This document shows, one piece after another, positions 30,603 to 38,558 of a stretch of DNA of 56,407 nucleotides. The notes under the pieces were generated by a model that made no database searches, was not told the origin of the DNA, and saw only the letters and a program-made list of their open reading frames with translations. The position numbers and the translations under genes were made by a program. Numbering within the stretch: the stretch's first letter is position 1; the number at the start of each line of letters is the position of its first letter. This DNA comes from Dysgonomonadaceae bacterium PH5-43 (GTDB lineage: Bacteria; Bacteroidota; Bacteroidia; Bacteroidales; Azobacteroidaceae): contig JARXWK010000022.1 in assembly GCA_029916745.1 (NCBI GenBank), forward strand, positions 1 to 56,407, written 5' to 3'.

Positions 30603-31439
30603 TCAATTATTTATATCTTTCAGCAGTTCCACTTGTTCTTCTCTCCAATAATTATCTATAACAAGCACATTGCTAAGTGCACTAAAATCAGTAAATAGTT
30701 TAATTTTAGCCCTGTTATAATTATCGTCTTTTTGCTTATACACTCCTTCTATTACTCCCACAGGCAATCCCTCAGGAAAGAATGCAGAGTATCCACTTGT
30801 TATTATTGTATCTCCGCTCAGCAATTCGGCGTGACGAGGAAGGTTTTCTAAATAAGTATATTGATAATCTTTACTATCCCATACCAATGGACCAAAGTAG
30901 TTTTTGTCTTTAATCTTACAGCTCAATTGAAATTTTGAATTAAGCACCGAGATTGCCAAAGAGTAGTTATCCGAAACATTCATTATTACGCCTACAATAC
31001 CTCGTGGCGACACAACCCCCATATCTTGTTTTATTCCACTTTTAGACCCTTTGTTTATTAACACATAGTTTTCAGACTTTGTGTAAGTATTATATGTAAC
31101 TCTTCCTGGTATAAAATCAACAGATGGGTTTAGCTGCAAATTTCGAGCATCGGCATACGAATCCCCTAAGAGTTCCAATCTGTTTTTATACGAGCAAACC
31201 GACTCCTCGAGCTGTGATATTCGCTCTAATAAGTCGGCATTTGCATCTCTTAATCCTATATAAGATTTTATATTACTTGTTACAGAATAAACTCGTCCTG
31301 CTATTTCGTTGACTACATATAGATATTTACTTCTTTGAAACTGATTATTACTAACAATCAGTAACCCCGAAATGATTATCAATAAAATAAAGTGAAGCCA
31401 ATAAATATTCTTTTGAATAAAATTTAATAACTCTCTCAA
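30603..31439 (-). CDS. mreC: rod shape-determining protein MreC
   Basis: The 278-residue protein has an N-terminal membrane anchor (WLHFILLIIISGLLIVSN), a periplasmic coiled coil (DANADLLERISQLEESVCSYKNRLELL), then the MreC beta domain. The latter includes VTYNTYTKSENYVLINKGSKSGIKQDMGVVSPRGIVGVIMNVS and SGDTIITSGYSAFFPEGLPVGVIEGV. It activates PBP2-RodA. Directly adjacent to mreB with no gap. Confidence 0.95.
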   Translation of the reverse strand: MRELLNFIQKNIYWLHFILLIIISGLLIVSNNQFQRSKYLYVVNEIAGRVYSVTSNIKSYIGLRDANADLLERISQLEESVCSYKNRLELLGDSYADARNLQLNPSVDFIPGRVTYNTYTKSENYVLINKGSKSGIKQDMGVVSPRGIVGVIMNVSDNYSLAISVLNSKFQLSCKIKDKNYFGPLVWDSKDYQYTYLENLPRHAELLSGDTIITSGYSAFFPEGLPVGVIEGVYKQKDDNYNRAKIKLFTDFSALSNVLVIDNYWREEQVELLKDINN

Positions 31440-32459
31440 TTATCTAAGTAAGAATTTAAATTTATTTACATTTTTAAGAGCAATACCAGTTCCTTTAGCT
31501 ACTGCAAGCAGAGGGTCGGGAGCTATATGACAAGGGATATTTACCATTTCCTGTATACGCTTATCCAAACCTTTAAGAAGAGCACCACCTCCTGCAAGAT
31601 AAATTCCGTTACGAACTATATCTGCATAAAGTTCGGGAGGAGTATTTTCAAGAGCGTTAAGCACAGCCATTTCTATTTTAGATATAGATTTATCTAAGCA
31701 ATGAGCCATTTCTTGGTAAGATACAGGAACTTCCATTGGCAAAGACGTCATACGATTAGGACCTACAACTATAAAATCTTCCGGAGGATCTTCAAGCTTC
31801 ATTAAAGCCGAGCCTACATTCATTTTTATACGTTCAGCCATCTTCTCTCCCACTTTCATATTATGCTGACGTCCCATATACTCTACAATATCTTGGTTAA
31901 AGTCATCACCAGCAATACGGATAGATTTGTTCGCAACGATACCGCCAAGAGATATAATAGCAATTTCGGTTGTACCTCCACCTATATCAACAATCATATT
32001 ACCTTCAGGAGCTTCAACATCAAGACCAATACCAACTGCTGCTGCCATTGGCTCATAGATAAGATAAACATCTCTACCTCCTGCTCGTTCTGCCGATTCT
32101 TTTACTGCGCGCATCTCCACTTCGGTACTACCCGATGGAATACAAACCACAACTCTTAATGAAGAAGGGAATAACCTCTTCTTATTGTCTATCATACTAA
32201 TCATACCGCGAATCATAAGTTCTGCGGCAGCAAAATCTGCAATAACTCCATCTCTAAGAGGTCTCACGGTTTTTATTCCATCGTGAGTTTTATCTTGCAT
32301 CATCTTTGCTTGCTTCCCAATGGCTATAAGCTTATCGGTACGACTATCCATTGCAACAACCGAAGGCTCGTCTACCACTACCTTACCATTCTTTATGATA
32401 ATGGTATTGGCCGTACCTAAGTCCATTGCCAGTTCTTGTGTTAATGAAAATAATCCCAT
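31440..32459 (-). CDS. mreB: rod shape-determining actin-like protein MreB
   Basis: The 339-residue protein has the actin-fold phosphate motifs: MDLGTANTIIIKNG, NMIVDIGGGTTEIAIISLGG, and the C-terminal GIYLAGGGALLKGLDKRI. It forms membrane-bound filaments that guide lateral-wall synthesis. It lies 8 bases after purH, which is therefore the promoter-proximal gene of the operon. Confidence 0.97.
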   Translation of the reverse strand: MGLFSLTQELAMDLGTANTIIIKNGKVVVDEPSVVAMDSRTDKLIAIGKQAKMMQDKTHDGIKTVRPLRDGVIADFAAAELMIRGMISMIDNKKRLFPSSLRVVVCIPSGSTEVEMRAVKESAERAGGRDVYLIYEPMAAAVGIGLDVEAPEGNMIVDIGGGTTEIAIISLGGIVANKSIRIAGDDFNQDIVEYMGRQHNMKVGEKMAERIKMNVGSALMKLEDPPEDFIVVGPNRMTSLPMEVPVSYQEMAHCLDKSISKIEMAVLNALENTPPELYADIVRNGIYLAGGGALLKGLDKRIQEMVNIPCHIAPDPLLAVAKGTGIALKNVNKFKFLLR

Positions 32460-32467
32460 TTTCTTTT

Positions 32468-33991
32468 TTAATGTTTAAAGTGACGAATACCCGTCATTAC
32501 CATTGCCATATTATTATCGTTGCAATATTCAACCGAAAGATTGTCTTTTATAGAACCTCCAGGCTGAATTACCGAAGTTATCCCTTCTTTGTGTGCTATC
32601 TCAACACAGTCTGGGAAAGGGAAAAATGCATCAGAAGCCATAACAGCTCCATTCAAGTCGAAACCAAATTCTTTAGCTTTCGCTATAGCTTGCTTAAGTG
32701 CATCAACACGAGAAGTTTGTCCTACTCCGCTTGCACACAACTGTCCGTTTTTCGCCAAGATTATAGCGTTAGACTTAGTGTTCTTAACTAATTTATTAGC
32801 AAATAATAAATCTTTAATTTCTTGAGCCGTAGGAGTCTTATTTGTAACAACTTTCAAATCTGCCTCTGTTTGTATGCTAATATCTTTATCTTGAGCTAAA
32901 ACTCCATTAAGAAGAGAGCGATACTGCAGCCCTGCACCTGTTGTTTGTTTTTGAATAAGTATGATTCTGTTTTTCTTTTGTTTCAATACTTCTAAAGCAT
33001 CAGTATCATAAGAAGGTGCTATTATTATCTCGAAGAATATTTTATTAATTTCTTCAGCTGCATCTTTGTCTATATTTGCGTTAGATATTAAAACGCCACC
33101 AAAAGCAGAAACAGGATCTGCCTCTAATGCTGCATCCCAAGCTTCTTTTACAGTATTACGCGAAGCTATACCACAAGCGTTGTTGTGTTTCAAAACGGCA
33201 AATGTTAATTCATCAAACTCAGAAATCAAATCAACAGCCGCATTTACATCAAGCAAGTTATTGTATGATATTTCTTTTCCGTGTATTTGCTCAAAAAACT
33301 CGTCAAACTCTCCGAAGAACATTCCTTTTTGGTGAGGGTTTTCTCCGTAACGCAAAGGCATTTTTGTATCTACTGCTTCGCGGAAGTAGCTTCCTTCGTT
33401 GTTGTCGAAGTAATTAAAGATAGCGGTATCGTATCCCGATGACACGGCGAACGCTTCTTTAGCAAACCATTTTCTATCTTCTAATGTAGACATTGCACCT
33501 TGCTCGCCCAACATCTTATCTAATGCCTTATATTGATTTTTAGATGCAACAATTACAACATCTTTGAAATTCTTTGCCGCTGCTCTAATTAAAGAGATGC
33601 CGCCTATATCTATCTTCTCTATTATTGCTTGTTCGTCGGCACCCGATGCTAATGTTTCTTTGAAAGGATATAAATCTACGATAACAAGATCAATCTCAGG
33701 TATTTCGTATTCCTTAATTTGAGACTGGTCTCCTTCGTTTTCTCTGCGATTTAATATACCGCCAAATACTTTAGGGTGAAGAGTTTTAACTCTCCCTCCA
33801 AGGATAGAAGGATAGCCTGTCAGCCCTTCTACAGAGAGGCAAGGCATACCCAACGACTCTATAAAAGATTGAGTACCACCTGTTGAATAAAACTCTACTC
33901 CATCTTTATGAAGTTTATTTAATATTTCGTCTAATCCATCTTTATGAAATACCGAAACAAGCGCATTTTTTATTTTTCTTTCTGAAGACAT
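32468..33991 (-). CDS. purH: bifunctional AICAR transformylase / IMP cyclohydrolase
   Basis: The 507-residue protein has the PurH domains. The N-terminal IMP cyclohydrolase (MGS-like) domain has LVSVFHKDGLDEILNKLHKDGVEFYSTGGTQSFIE, GGRVKTLHPKVFGGIL and IDIGGISLIRAAAKNF. The transformylase domain has LRYGENPHQKG, LKHNNACGIA and MASDAFFPFPDCVEIAHKEGITSVIQPGGSIKD. It carries out the last two steps of IMP synthesis. It heads the operon with the rod-shape genes, linking purine synthesis and cell elongation transcriptionally. Confidence 0.97.
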   Translation of the reverse strand: MSSERKIKNALVSVFHKDGLDEILNKLHKDGVEFYSTGGTQSFIESLGMPCLSVEGLTGYPSILGGRVKTLHPKVFGGILNRRENEGDQSQIKEYEIPEIDLVIVDLYPFKETLASGADEQAIIEKIDIGGISLIRAAAKNFKDVVIVASKNQYKALDKMLGEQGAMSTLEDRKWFAKEAFAVSSGYDTAIFNYFDNNEGSYFREAVDTKMPLRYGENPHQKGMFFGEFDEFFEQIHGKEISYNNLLDVNAAVDLISEFDELTFAVLKHNNACGIASRNTVKEAWDAALEADPVSAFGGVLISNANIDKDAAEEINKIFFEIIIAPSYDTDALEVLKQKKNRIILIQKQTTGAGLQYRSLLNGVLAQDKDISIQTEADLKVVTNKTPTAQEIKDLLFANKLVKNTKSNAIILAKNGQLCASGVGQTSRVDALKQAIAKAKEFGFDLNGAVMASDAFFPFPDCVEIAHKEGITSVIQPGGSIKDNLSVEYCNDNNMAMVMTGIRHFKH

Positions 33992-34024
33992 TGTACTTAT
34001 TTTACCTGATTTTTATAATGAGTA

Positions 34025-34032
34025 CAAATTTA
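34025..34032 (-). promoter_or_regulatory. -7 box for purH and the rod-shape operon
   Basis: The minus strand reads TAAATTTG, matching TAnnTTTG. The start would be near 34018, 27 bases before the purH ATG. A good -33 element is not seen at the usual distance. Confidence 0.5.
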
Positions 34033-34173
34033 GTGATTTTGTTTCAAAGTCTCTATATAATAGATGTAAATATTTTTAAATACAACTTTAACCCTATTTT
34101 CGAATCTTTAACTACCTGTTATATCCTTCTCTGTTAACCTCTTCGAACTAACAAAGACTTTATCTGAGTAACT

Positions 34174-34280
34174 CAGTGCAATAAAAAATAATCTCAGTGT
34201 TTTTCCGAGCAAAAGTCGGTGCATTTCATATTAAAAGTCGGTGTAATTCCCTTAAAACACAGCGCAATTTTTCACAAAAA
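34174..34280. repeat. five degenerate tandem repeats with 21-22-bp period
   Basis: Units starting CAGTGC, CAGTGT, CGGTGC, CGGTGT and CAGCGC occur at 34174, 34195, 34217, 34239 and 34260 (spacing 21, 22, 22, 21). Each starts C[AG]G[TC]G[CT], most run on into A/T-rich sequence, and the clearest pair shares AAAAGTCGGTG. The spacing is two DNA turns, so all units face one side of the helix. The array fills most of the 402-base gap between purH and manA, upstream of the purH promoter. The rest of that gap is plain AT-rich DNA. Confidence 0.55.
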
Positions 34281-34283
34281 GAC

Positions 34284-34332
34284 AAAAAAAAGACCGCCAA
34301 GGATTACCTCCCGACAGTCTTTACAATTATTG
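34284..34332 (-). ncRNA. candidate ~50-nt RNA, or manA terminator
   Basis: On the minus strand, 7 bases after a strong promoter, about 49 bases run to a hairpin (AAAGAC at plus 34317-34322 with GTCTTT at 34289-34294, extended by G-T pairs) and a run of seven T. The loop side shows GGGAGGTAATCC, with GGAGGT complementary to the 3' end of 16S rRNA. The hairpin certainly can terminate manA transcription. A separate RNA depends on the promoter. Confidence 0.4.
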
Positions 34333-34338
34333 CTTATG

Positions 34339-34370
34339 CAAATATACAAAATAAAAAGGCGTTTGTCAAA
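34339..34370 (-). promoter_or_regulatory. promoter just after manA, facing the terminator
   Basis: On the minus strand, TTTG (plus 34367-34370) and TATATTTG (34339-34346) are separated by 20 bases, an excellent Bacteroidetes promoter. It begins 24 bases beyond the manA stop codon and has no gene in front of it, only the hairpin. Confidence 0.5.
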
Positions 34371-34393
34371 TGTTAATTAACATCTATTCAGAC

Positions 34394-35356
34394 TTAGCAC
34401 GTAACTGCCAATAGCGTAGCATCTTCTTGAACCTCCAAAAATATAGATTTAGCCTCTTTTGCTGGTATCAAAATAGTTTCACCTTTGGCTATACTCGCTA
34501 CACCGTCAAAGCCACGTACCATAGCAGAACCTTTTATGCAAACTATTATAACAAAAGTATCTTCAAACTCTAAGCTTTTTATGGTTCCTTGCTTGTATTC
34601 CAACGTAGAGACTTTAAAAAACTCATTATCAAGAACGCACTCTTCCGCTGTTTTTTTAAGCTGTTCTTTCACCCCCGAACACAAACTAAAATCTATTGCA
34701 TCTTTAGCCTCTTCTGTATGCAGCTTGCGCACATTACCTTCCTTATCTTTTCTATCATAATCATAAATACGATAAGTAATATCAGACGATTGTTGCACTT
34801 CCAACAAAAAGTTTCCTGCGCTTATAGAGTGTACTCGCCCTGCTGGTATTGCAAAAACATCACCAACCTCAGTCTGTTCTTTATTCAAGTAATCGGTAAA
34901 CGTATTGTTTTTTATACTTTCATCATATTGTTCAGGAGTCATTTCTTTAGCAAATCCCGAATAAACAAAAGCGTTTTGGCAGGCTTGCACTACATACCAC
35001 ATCTCTGTTTTACCAAAACAGTTGTGTCTTTCGTTAGCTAATTCATCATCGGGGTGTACTTGTATCGACAAATCTTTATCTGCATCAATAAATTTCACAA
35101 GCAAAGGGAATTTTCCTCCAAACTGTTCATACACTTTCTTTCCCAAAAGGTCGGACTTAAATGTATCTATTAATTCGTTTAGAGTTTTACCCTTATACTC
35201 TCCTTCGGCCACAATCGACTCATTGTCTGGCATAGCCGAGATTTCCCAACTCTCTCCTATCTTATCAATCTGAATGTCGAGATTCTTAAAGTTAGCAATT
35301 TTATTTCCACCCCAAACAATGGGTTTTAATATAGGTTTGAACTTAAAAATATCCAT
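34394..35356 (-). CDS. manA: mannose-6-phosphate isomerase, class I
   Basis: The 320-residue enzyme has the type I PMI motifs: KPIVWGGNKIA at the start, the zinc ligands in LSIQVHPDDELA and FGKTEMWYVV, and VHSISAGNFLLEVQQSSDITYRIYDYDR. It interconverts mannose 6-phosphate and fructose 6-phosphate. It is of the short Bacteroidetes/Firmicutes length. It lies 10 bases after glgB in the same direction, so they form an operon of sugar-phosphate and glycogen functions. It is followed by a terminator. Confidence 0.95.
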   Translation of the reverse strand: MDIFKFKPILKPIVWGGNKIANFKNLDIQIDKIGESWEISAMPDNESIVAEGEYKGKTLNELIDTFKSDLLGKKVYEQFGGKFPLLVKFIDADKDLSIQVHPDDELANERHNCFGKTEMWYVVQACQNAFVYSGFAKEMTPEQYDESIKNNTFTDYLNKEQTEVGDVFAIPAGRVHSISAGNFLLEVQQSSDITYRIYDYDRKDKEGNVRKLHTEEAKDAIDFSLCSGVKEQLKKTAEECVLDNEFFKVSTLEYKQGTIKSLEFEDTFVIIVCIKGSAMVRGFDGVASIAKGETILIPAKEAKSIFLEVQEDATLLAVTC

Positions 35357-35366
35357 ATTGTTTTTG

Positions 35367-37391
35367 TTAAGAGCTAAATGTTTTAGTTCTTTTTAGCACT
35401 ATAGCTGTTCTTGCAGGCAAATAAACCTTCAGCCATTCTTTGTTTTCTTTTGCATATAGTTCGTCATACATAGTAAGATGTTCGATTGTTTCGTCTATCA
35501 TACCAAATCCGCCGAACTTAGGATTATCTGTATTTAATATTGTTTTGTATTTTCCGGGAGGGACTAAAAATCCATATCCTGAGAAAGACTTAGAAGGATT
35601 GAAATTAAATATAAATATTAAATCGTTTCTTCTAAAAGCCAATATCTGGTCTCCGTCGTTATCCCAAACTTTTTGTATTTCTGTTTTTTGGAAGTTCTTT
35701 GTTCCTCCCACAAGGTGAATCATCTCTTTATCAAATTCACCAAGATATTTGTACTTAAGATCTGGATTATCTACCAAGTTCCACTGACGGCGCGCATACT
35801 TATACGACCAACCATTATCTTGTCTTGGGAAATCTATCCATTCTGGGTGCCCAAACTCATTACCCATAAAGTTAAGATAGCCTCCGTTTATAGTAGAAAG
35901 AGTTATTAAGCGTATCATTTTATGCAAAGCTATACCTCTATCAACCATAAAGTTTTGATCGTTTACCGACATATGCCAATACATATCCGAATCAATAAGT
36001 CTAAAGATGATTGTTTTATCGCCTACTAAAGCTTGATCGTGGCTTTCGGCATAGCTTATTGTTTGTTCGTCGGCTCTTCGATTGGTTGTTTCCCACCATA
36101 TCCCCGAAGGATGCCAGTCTTGATCTTTCTTTTCTTTTATTGTTTTAATCCAGTAATCTGGAATATTCATAGCCATTCTGTAATCGAAACCATAACCTCC
36201 CTTATTTACAGCAACAGCCAAGCCAGGCATTCCGCTAACTTCTTCTGCTATTGTTATAGCATTTTCATTAACTTGATGTATAAGTTTGTTTGCTAAAGTA
36301 AGGTAACAGATAGCATCGCCATCTTGATTAAGATTATAATAATCGCCATAGTTACAAAATGCTTCTCCTAATCCGTGACTATTATAAAGCATTGAAGTTA
36401 CTCCATCGAAGCGAAAGCCATCGAACTTATACTCTTCTAACCAAAACTTACAATTAGAAAGCAAGAAATGGAGAACTTCGCTTTTGCCATAATTAAAGCA
36501 AAGAGAATCCCAAGCTGGGTGTTCTCTCCTACTATCTCCGTGAAAGTATTGAATGTAAGAGCCATCAAATCTGCCTAAGCCTTCCATTTCGTTTTTAACA
36601 GCGTGAGAATGTACTATATCCATAATAACTGCGATACCCATAGAGTGTGCAGTATCGATAAGTTCTTTAAGCTCTTCAGGCGTTCCGAACCTTGATGAAG
36701 CTGCAAAGAAACTCGAAACGTGATAACCAAAAGAACCATAGTAAGGATGTTCTTGTATCGCCATTATCTGAATAGCGTTGTATCCGTCTTCTTTTATTCT
36801 GGGAAGAATATTTTCTGTAAATTCCTTATACGTCCCAACCCTTTCTTCCGAAGTAGCCATACCTATATGACATTCGTATATCAGTAAAGGAGCAACATTA
36901 GGTTTGAAGTTTTTATTCTTAAACGTATATGGTTTATCGGGATTCCAAGCCTGTGCACTAAATATGTAAGTTTGTTCATCTTGCACCACACGCTTAGCCC
37001 AAGCAGGAATGCGTTCGCCCGAACCACCGTCCCAATGTATTTTTAGTTTGTATAAATCTTTATGCTTGATGGCATCTTTAGGTAAATTAATTTCCCAAAT
37101 ACCATTTCCTATATTTGTCAATTTATAATTGTCTTTTTCTTCCCAATTATTAAACTCTCCTATAATATAAATAGAGGTAGCATAAGGAGCCCACTCTCTA
37201 AACACCCAACCTTCCTTATTAAGATGAAGTCCGAAGTATAGGTAGCCCGAAGCAAAATCGCTCAAACTAATTTTACCTTTTTGAGTTAATTCTTTTTCTT
37301 TGCTTTTAAAATAACGATAACGTCCTTCGATAGCTTCGCTATAAGGCTCAAGCCAAGTATCATTCTTTATTAAACCGAGAGAAGACTTCAT
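35367..37391 (-). CDS. glgB: 1,4-alpha-glucan branching enzyme (GH13)
   Basis: The 674-residue enzyme has an N-terminal CBM48 (SGYLYFGLHLNKEGWVFREWAPYATSIYIIGEFNNW), then the GH13 barrel with MDIVHSHAVKN, DGFRFDGVTSM (nucleophile), TIAEEVSGMPG (acid/base) and YAESHDQALVGDKT, and a C-terminal beta domain. It makes the alpha-1,6 branches of glycogen. The length matches the eukaryote-like GlgB (GBE) group often found in Bacteroidetes. It is cotranscribed with manA. Confidence 0.95.
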   Translation of the reverse strand: MKSSLGLIKNDTWLEPYSEAIEGRYRYFKSKEKELTQKGKISLSDFASGYLYFGLHLNKEGWVFREWAPYATSIYIIGEFNNWEEKDNYKLTNIGNGIWEINLPKDAIKHKDLYKLKIHWDGGSGERIPAWAKRVVQDEQTYIFSAQAWNPDKPYTFKNKNFKPNVAPLLIYECHIGMATSEERVGTYKEFTENILPRIKEDGYNAIQIMAIQEHPYYGSFGYHVSSFFAASSRFGTPEELKELIDTAHSMGIAVIMDIVHSHAVKNEMEGLGRFDGSYIQYFHGDSRREHPAWDSLCFNYGKSEVLHFLLSNCKFWLEEYKFDGFRFDGVTSMLYNSHGLGEAFCNYGDYYNLNQDGDAICYLTLANKLIHQVNENAITIAEEVSGMPGLAVAVNKGGYGFDYRMAMNIPDYWIKTIKEKKDQDWHPSGIWWETTNRRADEQTISYAESHDQALVGDKTIIFRLIDSDMYWHMSVNDQNFMVDRGIALHKMIRLITLSTINGGYLNFMGNEFGHPEWIDFPRQDNGWSYKYARRQWNLVDNPDLKYKYLGEFDKEMIHLVGGTKNFQKTEIQKVWDNDGDQILAFRRNDLIFIFNFNPSKSFSGYGFLVPPGKYKTILNTDNPKFGGFGMIDETIEHLTMYDELYAKENKEWLKVYLPARTAIVLKRTKTFSS

Positions 37392-37461
37392 AATTCTTAG
37401 TTTTCAACGTTTAGGGAGGTAAAGATATATAAATTTAATCAAAGAGGATATGTATTTATAC

Positions 37462-37501
37462 AAAAAAAACAAAGTAGGCATTGAATGACACCTACTTTGT
37501 T
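37462..37501 (-). terminator. terminator of the DnaJ-like gene, overlapping its stop
   Basis: AACAAAGTAGG and CCTACTTTGTT form an 11-bp stem around a 12-base loop. On the minus strand it is followed by eight T (plus 37462-37469). The stem contains the stop codon of the gene. Confidence 0.8.
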
Positions 37502-38394
37502 GTATTTTGGAGTTCTTGAAACAACTCTTTTTGCTTGTCGGTTAAAGAGGTTGGTAGTTTAACATTGTAAGTAACTATTAAATCGCCAAACTTACCTTCT
37601 TGTTTATACTTAGGAAAACCTTTCCCTTTTAGCCGGACTTTAGTTCCCGGCTGAGTACCCGGTTTAACTTTCATCTTTACTTTGCCATCGAAAGTATTTA
37701 TCATAATTTCGCCTCCGAGCACAGCAGTATAAATATCTAAATTAGTTTCGGTATACAAATCATTACCACTCCTTTTGAAAGTTGGGTCGGGGTGTATATT
37801 AAAGGTAATATAAAGGTCGCCTGGTTGTCCGCCATTAACACCTTGTCCTCCTTGTCCTTTAAGTTTAATCTTTTGTTCGTCGGCAATACCAGCCGGGATA
37901 GTAATCCTCAACTGTTTACCATTCACATTAATTGTTTGCTGATGAGTTTGAGATGCTTCACGAAGAGTCAAATTCACCTCTCCAGAATAATCTTGCCCCT
38001 TAAAGTTAGACGGCCTTCTACCAGAACGTGCACTTCCTCCAAAAAGATTTTCAAAGAAATCAGAAAAGCCTCCAGCACCGCCAAAGCCTGAAAAATCACC
38101 TCCAAAGTCTTGATAAGTATATCCACCTGCACCTTGTTGTCTTCTCGCTTGTTCGTATTGTTCAGAATGTTTCCAGTTTTCGCCATACTCATCATACTTC
38201 TTTCTCTTTTCCGGGTCGTTAAGCACCTCGTTAGCTTCATTAATTTCTTGAAACTTCTGATGCGCCGACTTATCATTAGGATTTAAGTCGGGGTGATATT
38301 TCTTTGCTAACTTCTTATATGCTTTCTTTATGTCTTGCTGCGAAGCCGATTTATCAACACCAAGAACTTTATAATAATCAATAAATGACGACAT
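37492..38394 (-). CDS. DnaJ-class co-chaperone (CbpA type)
   Basis: The 300-residue protein has a J domain (residues 3-70, with [11 protein letters not shown] holding the HPD motif), a glycine/phenylalanine linker ([23 protein letters not shown]), and the two C-terminal substrate-binding beta domains ([12 protein letters not shown]...[31 protein letters not shown]). It lacks the cysteine zinc finger of DnaJ proper, so it is a CbpA-type partner of DnaK. It is a single gene between glgB-manA and secA, with its own terminator. Confidence 0.93.
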   Translation of the reverse strand: MSSFIDYYKVLGVDKSASQQDIKKAYKKLAKKYHPDLNPNDKSAHQKFQEINEANEVLNDPEKRKKYDEYGENWKHSEQYEQARRQQGAGGYTYQDFGGDFSGFGGAGGFSDFFENLFGGSARSGRRPSNFKGQDYSGEVNLTLREASQTHQQTINVNGKQLRITIPAGIADEQKIKLKGQGGQGVNGGQPGDLYITFNIHPDPTFKRSGNDLYTETNLDIYTAVLGGEIMINTFDGKVKMKVKPGTQPGTKVRLKGKGFPKYKQEGKFGDLIVTYNVKLPTSLTDKQKELFQELQNTTK

Positions 38395-38481
38395 ATTGTG
38401 AGTAAATTAATTTAGATTACAAATTGAAAAATATTAATTATATGTATTCTTATAACGTTTATATATGAATGTTTGTTTAAA

Positions 38482-38534
38482 ACAAAAAAGAGAAAACAAC
38501 AAGCCGCAAACAATACGAACAAGTTGTTTTCTCT
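38482..38534 (-). terminator. terminator of secA
   Basis: AGAGAAAACAAC (38489-38500) and GTTGTTTTCTCT (38523-38534) form a perfect 12-bp stem. On the minus strand a T-rich run follows (plus 38482-38488). Confidence 0.8.
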
Positions 38535-38558
38535 ATTACATTTTATTTCGTTATTGAT

